From contig OZ038466.1 of the NCBI GenBank assembly GCA_964036295.1, positions 20,078,597 to 20,142,596 of the forward strand: a stretch of 64,000 nucleotides of DNA, read 5' to 3'. This document shows positions 49,774-62,105 of the stretch, one piece after another. Numbering within the stretch: the stretch's first letter is position 1; the number at the start of each line of letters is the position of its first letter. A program made the translations under genes and the position numbers. The notes beneath the pieces are model-generated. The model saw only the letters and a program-made list of their open reading frames with translations. It had not been told where the DNA came from and searched no databases. The DNA comes from Plumapathes pennacea. Taxonomy: Eukaryota; Cnidaria; Anthozoa; Antipatharia; Myriopathidae.

Positions 49774-51916
49774 CTTTATTCTCTTATTGCCGACTGATCT
49801 TGTCCTTTCACTGAGTTTACACCATCCTTTGGCACAGAGTTCCTTCCTTCAGTCGACTGTGCAACTAAACTTCCTTCCTTCAGCTGGAAGTTAGATGAAA
49901 CGCAGTATATCATTGGCTAACTGAGCAAGCAGTATGAATCGCGAGTGGTGATTGGGTGATCCTATCAAGCCGATGGGCATTTTAGATTCCGCAGAAAATG
50001 ATGCTAAAACTAGACAGGAAGTTCGTCATTGCTTAATTGCTTCTCAATCCATTGACGCACTGGCTGTTCTTTGGATTTATTCTCATGTTTTCGGCGCTAA
50101 TCTCGTTGTGGGTATATCGAAACTCTAAATGGCTTAACTTGTTAATTACGTCACACAATCAGACAAAAATAGAAATAAAAGTGCAGTTGCACTCCATGCA
50201 TCCGGTCCCCACCAACATGACTAAACACACCTCTCGCGATGCCAAAGATTGTAAGAAACACTTTCAAGCAATCAGAAGCCAAAGGTATCTGCACTTGGTT
50301 TACTTTGAAGAGAAAAAAGAAAATCTGAGCAGTGAGAAAATAGAATCGCCACTTGCTTGCGTGAGAACATCGCAATCGTGTTTTGCTTTTGTTTCTGATT
50401 CATATGTAACCTGTATATCAGGTTTTCCTTTGGGATTTTTTGGAATCTTTTGTTTTGGTTTTTCATGGCCAACTATGTTCTTAAAGCGTAGCAAGCGCAA
50501 AACCAAAGCAACAGTCATCTGACTCTTCTGCAATCGCTGGGAACTGGCTTTAGATTTTCTATTTCAGTGAGTGGGCACAAGGCCGTAATCTGCACAAGGC
50601 CGTTTCTACTGCCTGAGAAATGAGGTGTTAATCCAATAAATATTGCATAAGCTCAGCCCCCGGGATCGATACTATTTAAACCTATTTAGGGCTTTAACTG
50701 CTACTGAACTTCCTTCCAGTCTGGTGCTTTAATTGACAACATTGATGGGTTGCCATCGCGTTGGACATATTTTTGGTTTAAATGACAGAACAAAATTAGT
50801 CCTGTGCTCCACAACTACAAATTAATGATAGTTGATGCAGTAATGGAGGATGATAGTATACAGTTGGTTTATTGACGCCAATCCGTAAAGAACCGAAAGT
50901 GAGAACCTTCGGTTTCAAAAGAAGTGTTTCAAGTTTATAATGATGCGCGCGCACTTTCACCGAAAGAAACAAAACAAGACTTGGACAATGTAAAAGCAGT
51001 TAAAAGGTATTGGATGCTCGCAGTTAAGCAGAAAACAAGAACCTTCTGGGAACTCATAGCGTGGCATTACCCAAGCAATACTTCTCTGCAAGCCAAACCA
51101 TTCTAACGGCCGAGACAGCTGTTCATCAATCTATAATTCTTTATTACATGAAGTGTTTTTCTCACTCATAAAAATCTTGTTCCCGCGCATACATGCTATC
51201 TTTTCAAACGACCCCTCCCTGTATAATATATATATCGTGGCTTTTCTCGCAGCAAAAAGAAATACATGAAGCAAGAACTGCAAAATATGTTGATGGGAAG
51301 TTTTCGAGTTTGACGACCTTTTTTTTGCAATAAAAACCCTCCCTTGAGAAAACTGTCCTCTATACAAAAGCGATAGGTCTAGTGAAAGAGCAAACCTCCA
51401 GCTAGATTTGATAACAATCTACAGTTACAACACCAGAAAGTTAAACAAGCTTGTTAACTTCCATGCAAGAGGCCCAATTTTTTTTACACAAACGTGCTTG
51501 AGCGAAACCGCATGGAACTAAATTTTAAAGTTCCCAAAACCAGCATGATAGTTCCATTTTATGGGATGTACCCTAGGGTTAAAAAAAATGCACGAAAAAG
51601 AAAACACACATGAAAATTGCGAATTACGTATTCATATAAACAGTGCTAGAGGCACCGATATTTAGAAATGCTTAGTAAAAAAAGTCGTCCTCGGTGGACA
51701 ATGTGTTTCTAGGCCATTTTCGAGCTCCCTTTTGCCTCGCTTTCAAAACGAGACCAAGTGCAAAACCTTTTCTTATAAAAATGAACATGAACATGTGAGG
51801 AAAACTACTTTTCTTACGAAAGCTTTGCACTCTAGGCCTTGCTTTGTGAAAACTGCAACTCAGAAATAGCCCATTTTGTCACTTAAGGCGAAGAGGCGTG
51901 GACAACGCACGTGCTT
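49774..51916. other. Gap between the FYB-like gene and the LAP gene
   Basis: It contains the FYB-like 5' UTR exon (from 49773 upward), a dispersed repeat (about 50265-50520, related to 16680-16815 and 45181-45494), and the presumed LAP 3' UTR with an AATAAA for the minus strand at 51140-51145. The 161-codon plus-strand ORF at 50037-50522 is mostly this repeat and is not called a gene. Confidence 0.55.
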
Positions 51917-54900
51917 TCACGTGTTGGCTGTTTGTTCCTTCCGCCTTGCTATCAGTAAATTCACAACTTGATTGTTCTTCAGAAACATAACCGCTTTCTC
52001 GTGCGTCACTTTTCTCAAGTTGATCCCATTCACCTACAGACACGAGAAAGATACAGTCAGTGAATCACGTGCAGAAATATTGACCATTCAGGAAGGAGGA
52101 GATGGAGTGGGACCGAGCTTGTAGAGGAAATCTAATAAGCCAGTTTTACACTCATGCGTAGTAACTGATAAAGTCGAATCTCCACTAACGACCAGGGGCC
52201 GGATTCACAAAACTTGCGTACGAACGAAAATGTTCGTAAGTATGACTTATGCATCGTAAGTACGGCTTACGCATACTATCTTGTAAGATAGTATGCGTAA
52301 GTCATTGTTCCGATGCGTAAATAGAGATTACTTCATGGAAAGTGCGCGCGTACGGTTTTTATTCACGAGTTGTGAAGTATCATAAAACGAACGAGCGAGG
52401 CTTTGCGAGCGAGTGAGTTTTATGATACGAAACAACGAGTGAATAAAAACTGTACAAAGCACTTTCCATGATGTTTTCTGTTTATTATATACATACTGAG
52501 ACATTTATGATGGGACCGGGAAACCCTTTAAAAGTAGTGAAAAATCGTCGTTCGCAGCTTGTGATTGGACGAACGATTTTTTTCACGTGTGAAAAGCGTC
52601 GTTCGCGGCCTCTCATTGGCTAGAACTCATTTGCGTACGAAATTTTACGATATGGCTTTTTCGTGAGTATGTCTCAGTATGTATATAATAAATTATACTT
52701 ACGAACATTTTCGTTCGTACGCAAGTTTTGTGAATCCAGCCCCAGGTTTTTTTCATCTCGGCCGCCGATCCGTACATTTAGTGTTACTGAAACTTACCTA
52801 CAAAGACCACCTCTCTAAAACAGCAACGGTCAGCAAAACGGGTCCCTAATACCCCAAATAACGTCTCCAATTAACAATAGGTTTGCGATGAGAACATGTG
52901 TTTACGAAGGGTGAGGTAGATTAAGGGTGCGTTCGACTGAGTCTATTCCGGAATAGGAATAGCTAAAATGATCCAAACTTTTGTTTGCTCTGGGGGAGAT
53001 TTTGTTCGAAACTGTTTTAAAAACCTCCATGCTTGCATTTTTAACAGCTCCCGATACATCCCAACCTTAATCAGATCCAAACTAAACAATGTTACCTATC
53101 AACAGCGCTCTTCCTATTCCGGAATAGACCCAATCAAACCCGCCCTAAGGTGGCTGACGGCTTCCCAACTAAATTTCAAAGCGCCTGTAACAGTGAGCAT
53201 GAAGCAAGGGCCTGTTGATTAAAACGTCTTCCAAAGAAGTTTGGGTTTTTCCAAAATAGACTTTTTACGCAAAAAGTGCCCTCTTTTCGCAGGGCATGAA
53301 GTTAACAGTCAAATATCTGTTGTATTTTTCTGAAGATTTTAAAATGACCCTTCAAATAGCTTTATACCACTGACAAAAAAAACGGCACAGTGTAATATGA
53401 AGAAACAGGTTATGCCACAGAAATTGGCCGCAAAATTCTGCTGCCGCCGCAAGCCCCAGACAGAAATTCTGTGGCCTCACAATTCGCCGCAAGCCTCAGA
53501 AATTCTGTGGCCTCACAATTCGCCGCAAGCCACAGAAATTCTGTGGCCTCAAAGTTCGCTGCAAGGGACAGAAATTCTGTGGCCTCAAAATTTGCCGCAA
53601 GGGACAGAAATTCTGTGGCCTCACAATTCGCCGCAAGGAACAGAAATTCTGTGGCCTCACAATTCGCCGCAAGGGACAGAAATTCTGTGGCATCGAAATT
53701 CGCCGCAAGGGACAGAAATTCTGTGGCCTCACAATTCGCCGTAAGGGACAGAAATTCTGTGGCGCAAAGTTCTGATAAATAACAAATGATACTCAAACTA
53801 AATCCCAAACTCTAGCATGTATTCAAATCAATAATATTCACAATATTGTTTTGGTCAGGGTTCGTTCGTTATCATTTTCAAATTAAATTTCGAAATTTTC
53901 ACTGTTCTGAAATTTACCTATTGGCTGAGAAATGAAGTTAGCCATGCATTATTTGAAAATTTTCAGTCAACTGTTACTTAGAAGTTCATGACTGCTGTCT
54001 AAATTCAAGGTCTTTCAAGCCATTATACACACTCAAGGACAAGATAAGCGGTCAATTTCATGAACCCTGTTGGTTATGACTGAGATTGACTCTCTTCTTC
54101 CAATGTACTCTCAACTTGACCCACACTCTCTTCATCTACATCTGCACGCAGCTGTTCTGCAACTCTTCTAAGTATATGCGGCTTATCATCCTTCTTAGCT
54201 GTGCTGAGCCACACAGCATTCCTTCCTTGCTTTAGAGCAGCAACCAGGCATCCTTCTTCCCACTTTCTACGTCTCCTTCTCTTGACATGTATTTGACCAA
54301 CCAAGAGAAGGCTTCTTGTGACAGCTGACCTTTGACGAAATATATATTACAGTAAGGAGAACTTGGCTTTTAATAGATTGCTCAGATAGTAGCTGATTAA
54401 ACTGTGAACTGTCACTACATCACTGATATATTTTCTTCTTAGAAGGTTGGGAGAATCTGCATCTTGAGCTTGGGAGTGAAAGGGTTAAACAGAGAACTTG
54501 GTTTAATTTGCTGGCTCACATAAAATCTGGTAGAACTGGCCAGTATTGCCGGTTAATACTCGCTCGAGTATTGTCAACATTTGAGCCATTTTCTTCTAGA
54601 TTTCAAGGAGAATCTACATAGTATGCAAATTGAATATACTAAATGAAAGATTGTCGAATATAAACACTGGTATTTTGTGAACTCGTGAGTAACCGTGTTT
54701 GCCAACCTGATGATATTAATACAACACTCAGCACTGAAATTTCGGCGATTGGCTGAACTTGCTTGTCTAGCTTATGAGAAAAATGAAGACCCAGAGAGAA
54801 AATAATAAAACGGCAGCATACCTCTGCTTTCCTTCTCCTCTGTTTCCGTTCGACGACAAACCCTTGTCTCTGTCCTTGCTCACAAATGTGGATTAAACGA

Positions 54901-57900
54901 GGTGCGGTATAGATGTAAACGGTCACACAGATGTGTTGTAGTGCAGCTTTTCTTAGGCTACAATTACCCGGCATCACGTTAAAGCAGGTCAGGGGTAAAA
55001 TTGTGAATGAATTTGAAAAGAAAAGACGTTTACTTTGTGGGTAACTGGTTTGTAATAACTGTCACAAGATGCTGCGGTATTCTTTTAGTGCTAATACCTG
55101 CTGCGGCTTCCGGTGTTATTGTTTTTTGTTGATCTTTTTTTCTTTCTTTTTTTTTTTTTTTATCTCTTTTCTTCTTCTCCAGCACTGAGGCAAGAAGTCA
55201 AATATGATTTTGCTGCAGTGCAGAAATACTGCTAAAAAAAAAAAAAAGAAAAAGAAAAAGAAAAAAGATCAACAAAAAACAATAACACCGGAAGCCGCAG
55301 CAGGTATTAGCACTAAAAGAATACCGCAGCATCTTGTGACAGTTATTACAAACCAGTTACCCACAAAGTAAACGTCTTTTCTTTTCAAATTCATTCACAA
55401 CTTTACCCCTGACCTGCTATAACGTGATGCTGGGTAATTGTAGCCTAAGAAAAGCTGCACTACAACACATCTGTGTGACCGTTTACATCTATACCGCACC
55501 TCGTTTAACCCACATTTATGAGCAAGGACAGAGACAAAGGTTTGTCGTCGAACGGAAACATGTCAATTGCGACTGGTTTGTCGTCGAACGGAAACAGAGG
55601 AGAAGAAGGAAAGCAAAGGTATGCTGCCGTTTTATTATTTTCTCTCCGGGTCTTCATTTTTCTCATAAGCTAGACAAGCAAGTTCAGCCAATCGCCGAAA
55701 TTTCAGTGCTGAGTGTTGTATTAATATCATCAGGTTGGCAAACACGGTCACTCACGAGTTCACAAAATACCAGTGTTTATATTCGACAATCTTTCATCTA
55801 GTATATTCAATTTGCATACTATGTAGATTCTCCTTGAAATCTAGAAGAAAATGTTAAGGCTCAAATGTTGACAATACTCGAGCGAGTATTAACCGGCAAT
55901 ACTGGCCAGTTCTACCAGATTTTATGTGAGCCAGCAAATTAAACCAAGTTCTCTGTTTAACCCTTTCACTCCCAAGCTCAAGATGCAGATTCTCCCAACC
56001 TTCTAAGAAGAAAATATATCAGTGATGTAGTGACAGTTCACAGTTTAATCAGCTACTATCTGAGCAATCTATTAAAAGCCAAGTTCTCCTTTCTGTAATA
56101 TATATTTCGTCAGAGGTCAGCTGTCATAAGAAGCCTTCTCTTGGTTGGTCAGCTGTCATGTCAAGAGAAGGAGACGTAGAAAGTGGGAAGAAGGATGCCT
56201 GGTTGCTGCTCTAAAGCAAGGAAGGAATGCTGTGTGGCTCAGCACAGCTAAGAAGGATGATAGGCCGCATATACTTAGAAGAGTTGCAGAACAGCTGCGT
56301 GCAGATGTAGATGAAGAGAGTGTGGGTCAAGTTGAGAGTGCATTGGAAGAAGAGGGTCAATCTCAGTCATAACCAGCAGGGTTCATGAAATTGACTGCTT
56401 TATATCTTGCAAAGTCCTTGAGTATGTATAATGGCTTGAAAGCCCTTGAATTTAGGCAGCAGTCATGAACTTCTAAGTAACAGTTGACTGAAATTTTTCA
56501 AATAATGCATGGCTAACTTCATTTCTCAGCCAATAGGTAAATTTCAGAACAGTGAAAATTTCGAAATTTAATTTGAAAATGATAACGAACGAACCCTAAC
56601 CAAAAGAATATTATGAATATTATTGATTTGAATACATGCTAGAGTTTGGGATTTAGTTTTGAGTATCATTTGTTATTTATCAGAACTTTGCGCCACAGAA
56701 TTTCTGTCCCTTGTGGCGAATTGTGAGGCCACAGAATTTCTGTCCCTTGCGGCGAATTTTGAGGCCACAGAATTTCTGTCCCTTGTGGCGAATTTCGATG
56801 CCACAGAATTTCTGTTCCTTGTGGCGAATTTCGAGGCCACAGAAATTCTGTGGCTTGCGGCGAATTTCGAGGCCACAGAATTTCTGTGGCTTGCGGCGAA
56901 TTGTGAGGCCACAGAATTTCTGTGGCTTGCGGCGAATTTCGAGGCCACAGAATTTCTGTGGCTTGCGGCGAATTGTGAGGCCACAGAATTTCTGAGGCTT
57001 GCGGCGAATTTTGAGGTCACAGAATTTCTGTGGCTTGCGGCGAATTGTGAGGCCACAGAATTTCTGAGGCTTGCGGCGAATTTTGAGGTCACAGAATTTC
57101 TGTGGCTTGCGGCGAATTGTGAGGCCACAGAATTTCTGTGGCTTGTGGCGAATTTTGAAGTCACAGAATTTCTGTGGCTTGGCTTGTGGCAAACTTTGAG
57201 GCCACTAGCAAAATGTCATTTTTGAGTGAGTGTATTGATTTTGTGATGTTTGCATTAAACCTTTTCCTGAAGCCTTAAAATGTTACGCGTGTCTTGGGTT
57301 GTTTTAGAAGAATAAAGAGGGGATAAAGGAAATGTCAGTGAAACTTTGAACGTTTGAACGTTTTTAACAAACCTGAACTCAGTTTAGAATGATTTTGACA
57401 GAAAAAATATGTTCGTCCGTGAAAGTAGTTTGTTTGAACTTAGGAAATAATACATTGCTCGACTCTTCGGAGAAAAACGAGTGATAAGTTACCTCAAGAT
57501 TTTTAAGAAAATGTCATTCCTCAAAATGTTGCCTCACCATAGTTTTCAAAAATATATTGGAATCCGCAATTTCTTAATGTTTTGGTGAGAAATAATTTAT
57601 TTGTCCGTTTGATTATATGGTTTTATTTGAATATTTTTGTTTTAGCAACGAAAAGCAGTTGATTTTAGCTGAGCCGTGCTCAAAAATCTCCTAAAATCCA
57701 TCGATATTTGCGGAAGTAGCTATTTTGGAAAAACCCAAACTTCTTTGGAAGACGTTTTAAGCTGTTGAAGACTCTTACCTCCCAGATTTTGTCGCCAGGT
57801 TTCAGATTGTACGCAGGGCCGTTCGCCTGGACTTTAGTCACGTATATACTCTGTACAAAGAAAAAAGAACAAGAGGGAGTGAAACAAGGCACCGTTGTTC

Positions 57901-60900
57901 ACCATCAAATTACGTGGGACGAGTGTCGCGATACATAGATAATGTAAAATCCCGCTCGTAAGTCTGTCCCCTCTCCCCGGCAGTAGGCCCGCCAAATCCC
58001 TTCTCTTCCACCTCAAAATTAAGCCCCGATCCTCTACCTTCACCTGATGAAGTTACCTTTGACAAGACAAGACAGGTTGTGTTTTTCATTTTTATGCTCG
58101 AAAGCGGGTACTCATCTTGAACACAAACAAGAGGGTGCCGTGAGAAGACTAGTGCTAATACAAGTAGTTTTCTGTTTACACGCTTAAGGAAATTCATAAC
58201 ATTATTTTTATCCAAGTTATAAGCCATTTACTACTACTTTCCTTTGCCATGTCACAGATGTTTGACATTTGTTTTTATGCCAAAATTTATGCCTTCAAAA
58301 TCCCTTACACAGCTGTACAAGCTCAATGAACACAAAAAAGCCGCTATGCTTCTAAGAAACAATGCATGGGAACAGAAGGGGGATTTGTTGGTCATGTCAC
58401 GTGATCCGTTTGATTAAAACATTAGCGACAAAGCCCCTCCCCCTCCCCCCTCCTCTCCACTCCCGCATCACTCACTCTCTTGTCGTTTGGATCAAACGGG
58501 TTCACTCCTGCATTGACGCCACCGCCGATACTGAAACCCAAGTTAGGATTCTTGTGCACCTCGATGTTGAGCTGTTTGGAGAAAACAAGCAAAGTAAATA
58601 GTAAGTGAGAGAACTGGCTTCTGCTAAAGTGTAAAAAACTAATTGCAGCGCCAAACACAGAAAATAACATTTTCAACCAAACAGAAGTCATCGTAATTAC
58701 AGGTCAATTACAAATACTACATGAAACCACCTTGAACCAACCAAAAGTAGAAGTAATTACAGCAACAATTGCAAATACTACATGAAAACACCTTGAACCA
58801 ACCAGAAGTACAGTGCCAACCACAGAGACCACAAGAAAAACGCTCTTAACCAACTGTATGTCAAATCAGTACAACGCCAATCATAGAGGCCGTATGAAAA
58901 CACTGTGAACCAACTAGACGTTAAAGTATTCAGAACGCCAATCACAGAGCACAAGAACAGAGAACAAAAACAGAGAACTACATTCTGACCTTTTCTAACG
59001 ACGGGTCATCTTCTAAATTGTCTTCCTCGCACGTCTGCGATGAGTGCCTCGAGTGTGTCGATCGGGAAGAACGAATTGACTCGGACGAAGAACTTCGGGA
59101 TATCGTCGGAGCTTGCGGAACAGATCGAACAACTGTCGGTGCTCTCTCGGCCTTTCGCTCTGCTATCGCTCGTTCTCGCTGTAACTGTCGGACCTGGTTC
59201 TCGTATTTCTGAGCTTCTTCTTCTGAAACCCTAATAACTTGTCCACTTTTCTGTGCAGCAATCAGTTCGGCTCTCCTCGAGTCGACGGACTGGCGACCAC
59301 TTTCCGAAGCGGACCTCGTCACGACACCTGAGAAGCCCTCGGGTTCGGGCGTGTACTGTGGCGGCGGAGAGTACTCGGGATATGCCGACGAGTTGTCGGT
59401 GGCTGCCGGCGCTGGCGCCGCTGAATCTTGAAACACGTGGTGTACAACGTTGCCTAGCGACATTAACGGATTAGGTTGGCTGGTAGCCTCGTGATATGAC
59501 GGAGGTCGCAGCACCTGTGATGTAAAGCTTGGCTCTTCTTCGTTAAATGAATACATGTTGGGTGCGCTTGTCTGGGGCGAGTTCCCGCCAACTGTTGACG
59601 AACTCCAGGGGGGTCGGGTAGGGTAGTTTTGGTACGAAGAGACCGAGCTGGAAGCTTCTTCACCAAACGAGTTCTGCGAGTCATAACTTGATTGAGAGGT
59701 GTACCTGGGTAAACTCCGAGCGGGGTGTCGAGGGTTTACTCTGTTTCCTCCTGGGGAGTAGGGTGGGGGAGGCTGATAATCAGGAGGAGCTGCTTGTAAA
59801 TGCCGCTGACCCGGCTCAGAGTGGCCCTGGGAACGATAACGACAAGAACAACACTCCTTAGAGAAACGAGACGGAAGTAATGCAACGATCACATTACTAT
59901 TCCGTCGACTCCTAGTCCGAGAAGGGAGAGCAATTGTGTGATTACTTTGGTTTTTCGTTTGACTGGTCCAAACAAGTTTGATTGGTCAAAACAAGTTTGA
60001 CAGCACTCAGCCGATCAAAAACAACCGAGAAAAACACAAATTGTGGTGGCGATGGCGTTCTCTGTCACTGCTGATAGTTTTGCTTGTTTGCTTTTTTTCC
60101 AAGCGTAAATCTCTTTCGGCTTCTGATTGGTTTAAAGTATTTCCTTACATTCTTGGTGATTGGCAGATAGGTATATATAGTACGTATTCCTTATAAGGCA
60201 CAACCGGACGAGCAAATACCTGGCCCTGATGAGCAAATACATTGCCCTGATGAGCAAATACATTGCCCCATGAGCAAATACGCAACCTTGAATAATAATG
60301 AGCCGTAAATTGAATTGATGCGAGTGAGAAATACGAAAATTACGGCCCAACCCTGACCATAACCCTAATCCTAACCCTAAACCTAACCCTAACTCTAACC
60401 CTAACCCTAAGCCCAACCTTAAATCTAAGTCTAAACTATAATCCAAACACTGTTTATCCAGTTGCAAAGTTACGGCTAATTATTATTCAATGTCAAGAAT
60501 TTGCTCGTGCGCCACGTATTTACGGCTAATTTATTATTCAAGGTTACGTATTTGCTCGTTGGGGCAATGTATTTGCTCATCAGGGCCAGGTATTTGCTCG
60601 TCCGGTTGTTCCATATATGGAATACGTACTATAACTACAGATGGATTGGCACTGTATTTTGGCATTGCCCCCCCCCCCCCTCTCCCCCCCCCCCCCCCCA
60701 AAAAAAAAAGCTCTAATCGTGTAACCATAGCAATCAAGCTTAACTCACCCCGATAAGCCTGTCTGTCTGAGAAGCTTCACTTGTGACCTGGTGAACTCTG
60801 GTTCTTCCCGTGGCTTCGCTCTTCTGTAGAATACTTGATATGCTGCCGTTTACTCTCGGCCTGCTGGCTGGGCCGTCTCGCCGGTCAGCTGCTCCAACGA

Positions 60901-62073
60901 CTGCTTCAGGCGCCGTTTCTGAGACCGTTTGACGTATATTTGGTTCCTGTGTTTTACGAAAGGCTTTGATGGTTTGTTACAAGATCAGAAACACACCAAA
61001 CGAAGGACGAAGCGATCGGAAGAGACAAAGGAGTAGGTGGAACAAGTGATAAAATATTGGACTATGCACTGACTCAATGGCTCACTGATTGACTGATTGA
61101 TTGACTGACCGACTGACTGACTGGAAAGGCTGGTGAGCGAGTGTTGATATTACTGACTCACTGATTGGTATACGTAACTCTTCACTTGCACGTAACGGCA
61201 TGGTGGCCATGTTGGTGGGACTTTAACAAAAGATTACTCATTATCTCCTGTTGTATTTGGCACCAACATGGCAGCAATGTCTTTGTATTATGAATCTCCA
61301 TGGATTGGTTGCAAGTCAAGAACAGTACTGCGCGATGTACAATTGGAAAAAACTGAATGAAAAATATGCCAAAGAGAGAGTTTTTTTTTTTTTTTTCAAA
61401 TTCATGTATTTCAGCATGCTGTCCTGTATGAGGGGTTATAAACTATGAAAAATGAAGGCTTAATTCTGTGGTTGCTTGTATGGGATTTCAAACTAACAAA
61501 ACTACTAACTGACCTGTAAAATCGTAAGGCTTGTGGGATGTGGCTTAATTACATAATCAGAATACTGCACAATGTGCTGGTAAGCTGAAGCCACAGATTA
61601 GGGCACACAGGCCACAGTGGTAGCGGGCATTACCCCTTGATCTACCAAAAAAAAAAAAAAAAAAAAACATAAAACATTGTGAGCCCAAGTAATAGCAGCC
61701 ATGGACAGCTGTTTCGGCCTTTTTGGGCCTCGTCAGCATGGTATAGCTATACTTGGGCTCGGGTTCCCACATTCAGGTAACAAGCTGTAAAATCGTAAGG
61801 CTTGTGGGATGTGGCTTAATTTCTAATTACTTAATTACTAACTGACTGATTACTAACTGACCTGTTGTTCGTACCACGGGACTTCAGTGCTAGATTTCTG
61901 GAGCTGCACATTCTGCACTTGAATCCTGCCGGCCCCGCTAGTCTGATTTCTTACATTCTGTTGCTCATGGCGGGGTTGCCGCTGCTGCTGCTGCTCCTTT
62001 GAATGTTGGTGTCTCTGTTGGTGTCTGTCCTGCTGGTGACACTGATGCGGGTGTTGCGTCGGGACAGACACTT

Positions 62074-62105
<32 letters not shown>

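Larger units (their letters stand above)
53223..57756. mobile_element. 4.5 kb TTAA-flanked palindromic transposon
   Basis: The ends AACGTCTTCCAAAGAAGTTT then GGGTTTTTCCAAAATAG (37 bp, exact inverted match) are flanked by TTAA (53219-53222, 57757-57760). After unmatched outer segments, two long inverted arms (about 53430-55165 and 55235-57190) mirror each other around a T/A-rich loop near 55200. Each arm carries a 36-bp palindromic minisatellite and a copy of the same ORF-containing segment. No transposase is recognisable. TTAA duplications are typical of piggyBac and Kolobok transposases. The right end stops 18 bp from the PDZ exon 57779-57850. Confidence 0.9.

Noticed and set aside
50037..50522. 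161-codon plus-strand ORF with a hydrophobic N-terminus
   Set aside because: Its second half is a dispersed repeat also seen near 16700 and 45480, and no domain or splice signal supports it.
56659..57225. 188-codon repeat ORF EATEFLWLAANC and its minus-strand partners
   Set aside because: Product of the 36-bp palindromic minisatellite; all frames are similarly open.
59018..59474. Plus-strand ORFs in the 59 kb region
   Set aside because: Shadows of the large minus-strand LAP linker exon, which has consistent splice borders and PPxY motifs.
60356..60412. Chromosome end or fusion point
   Set aside because: The telomere-like units are degenerate, short, and contained within an element with inverted ends inside a gene intron.
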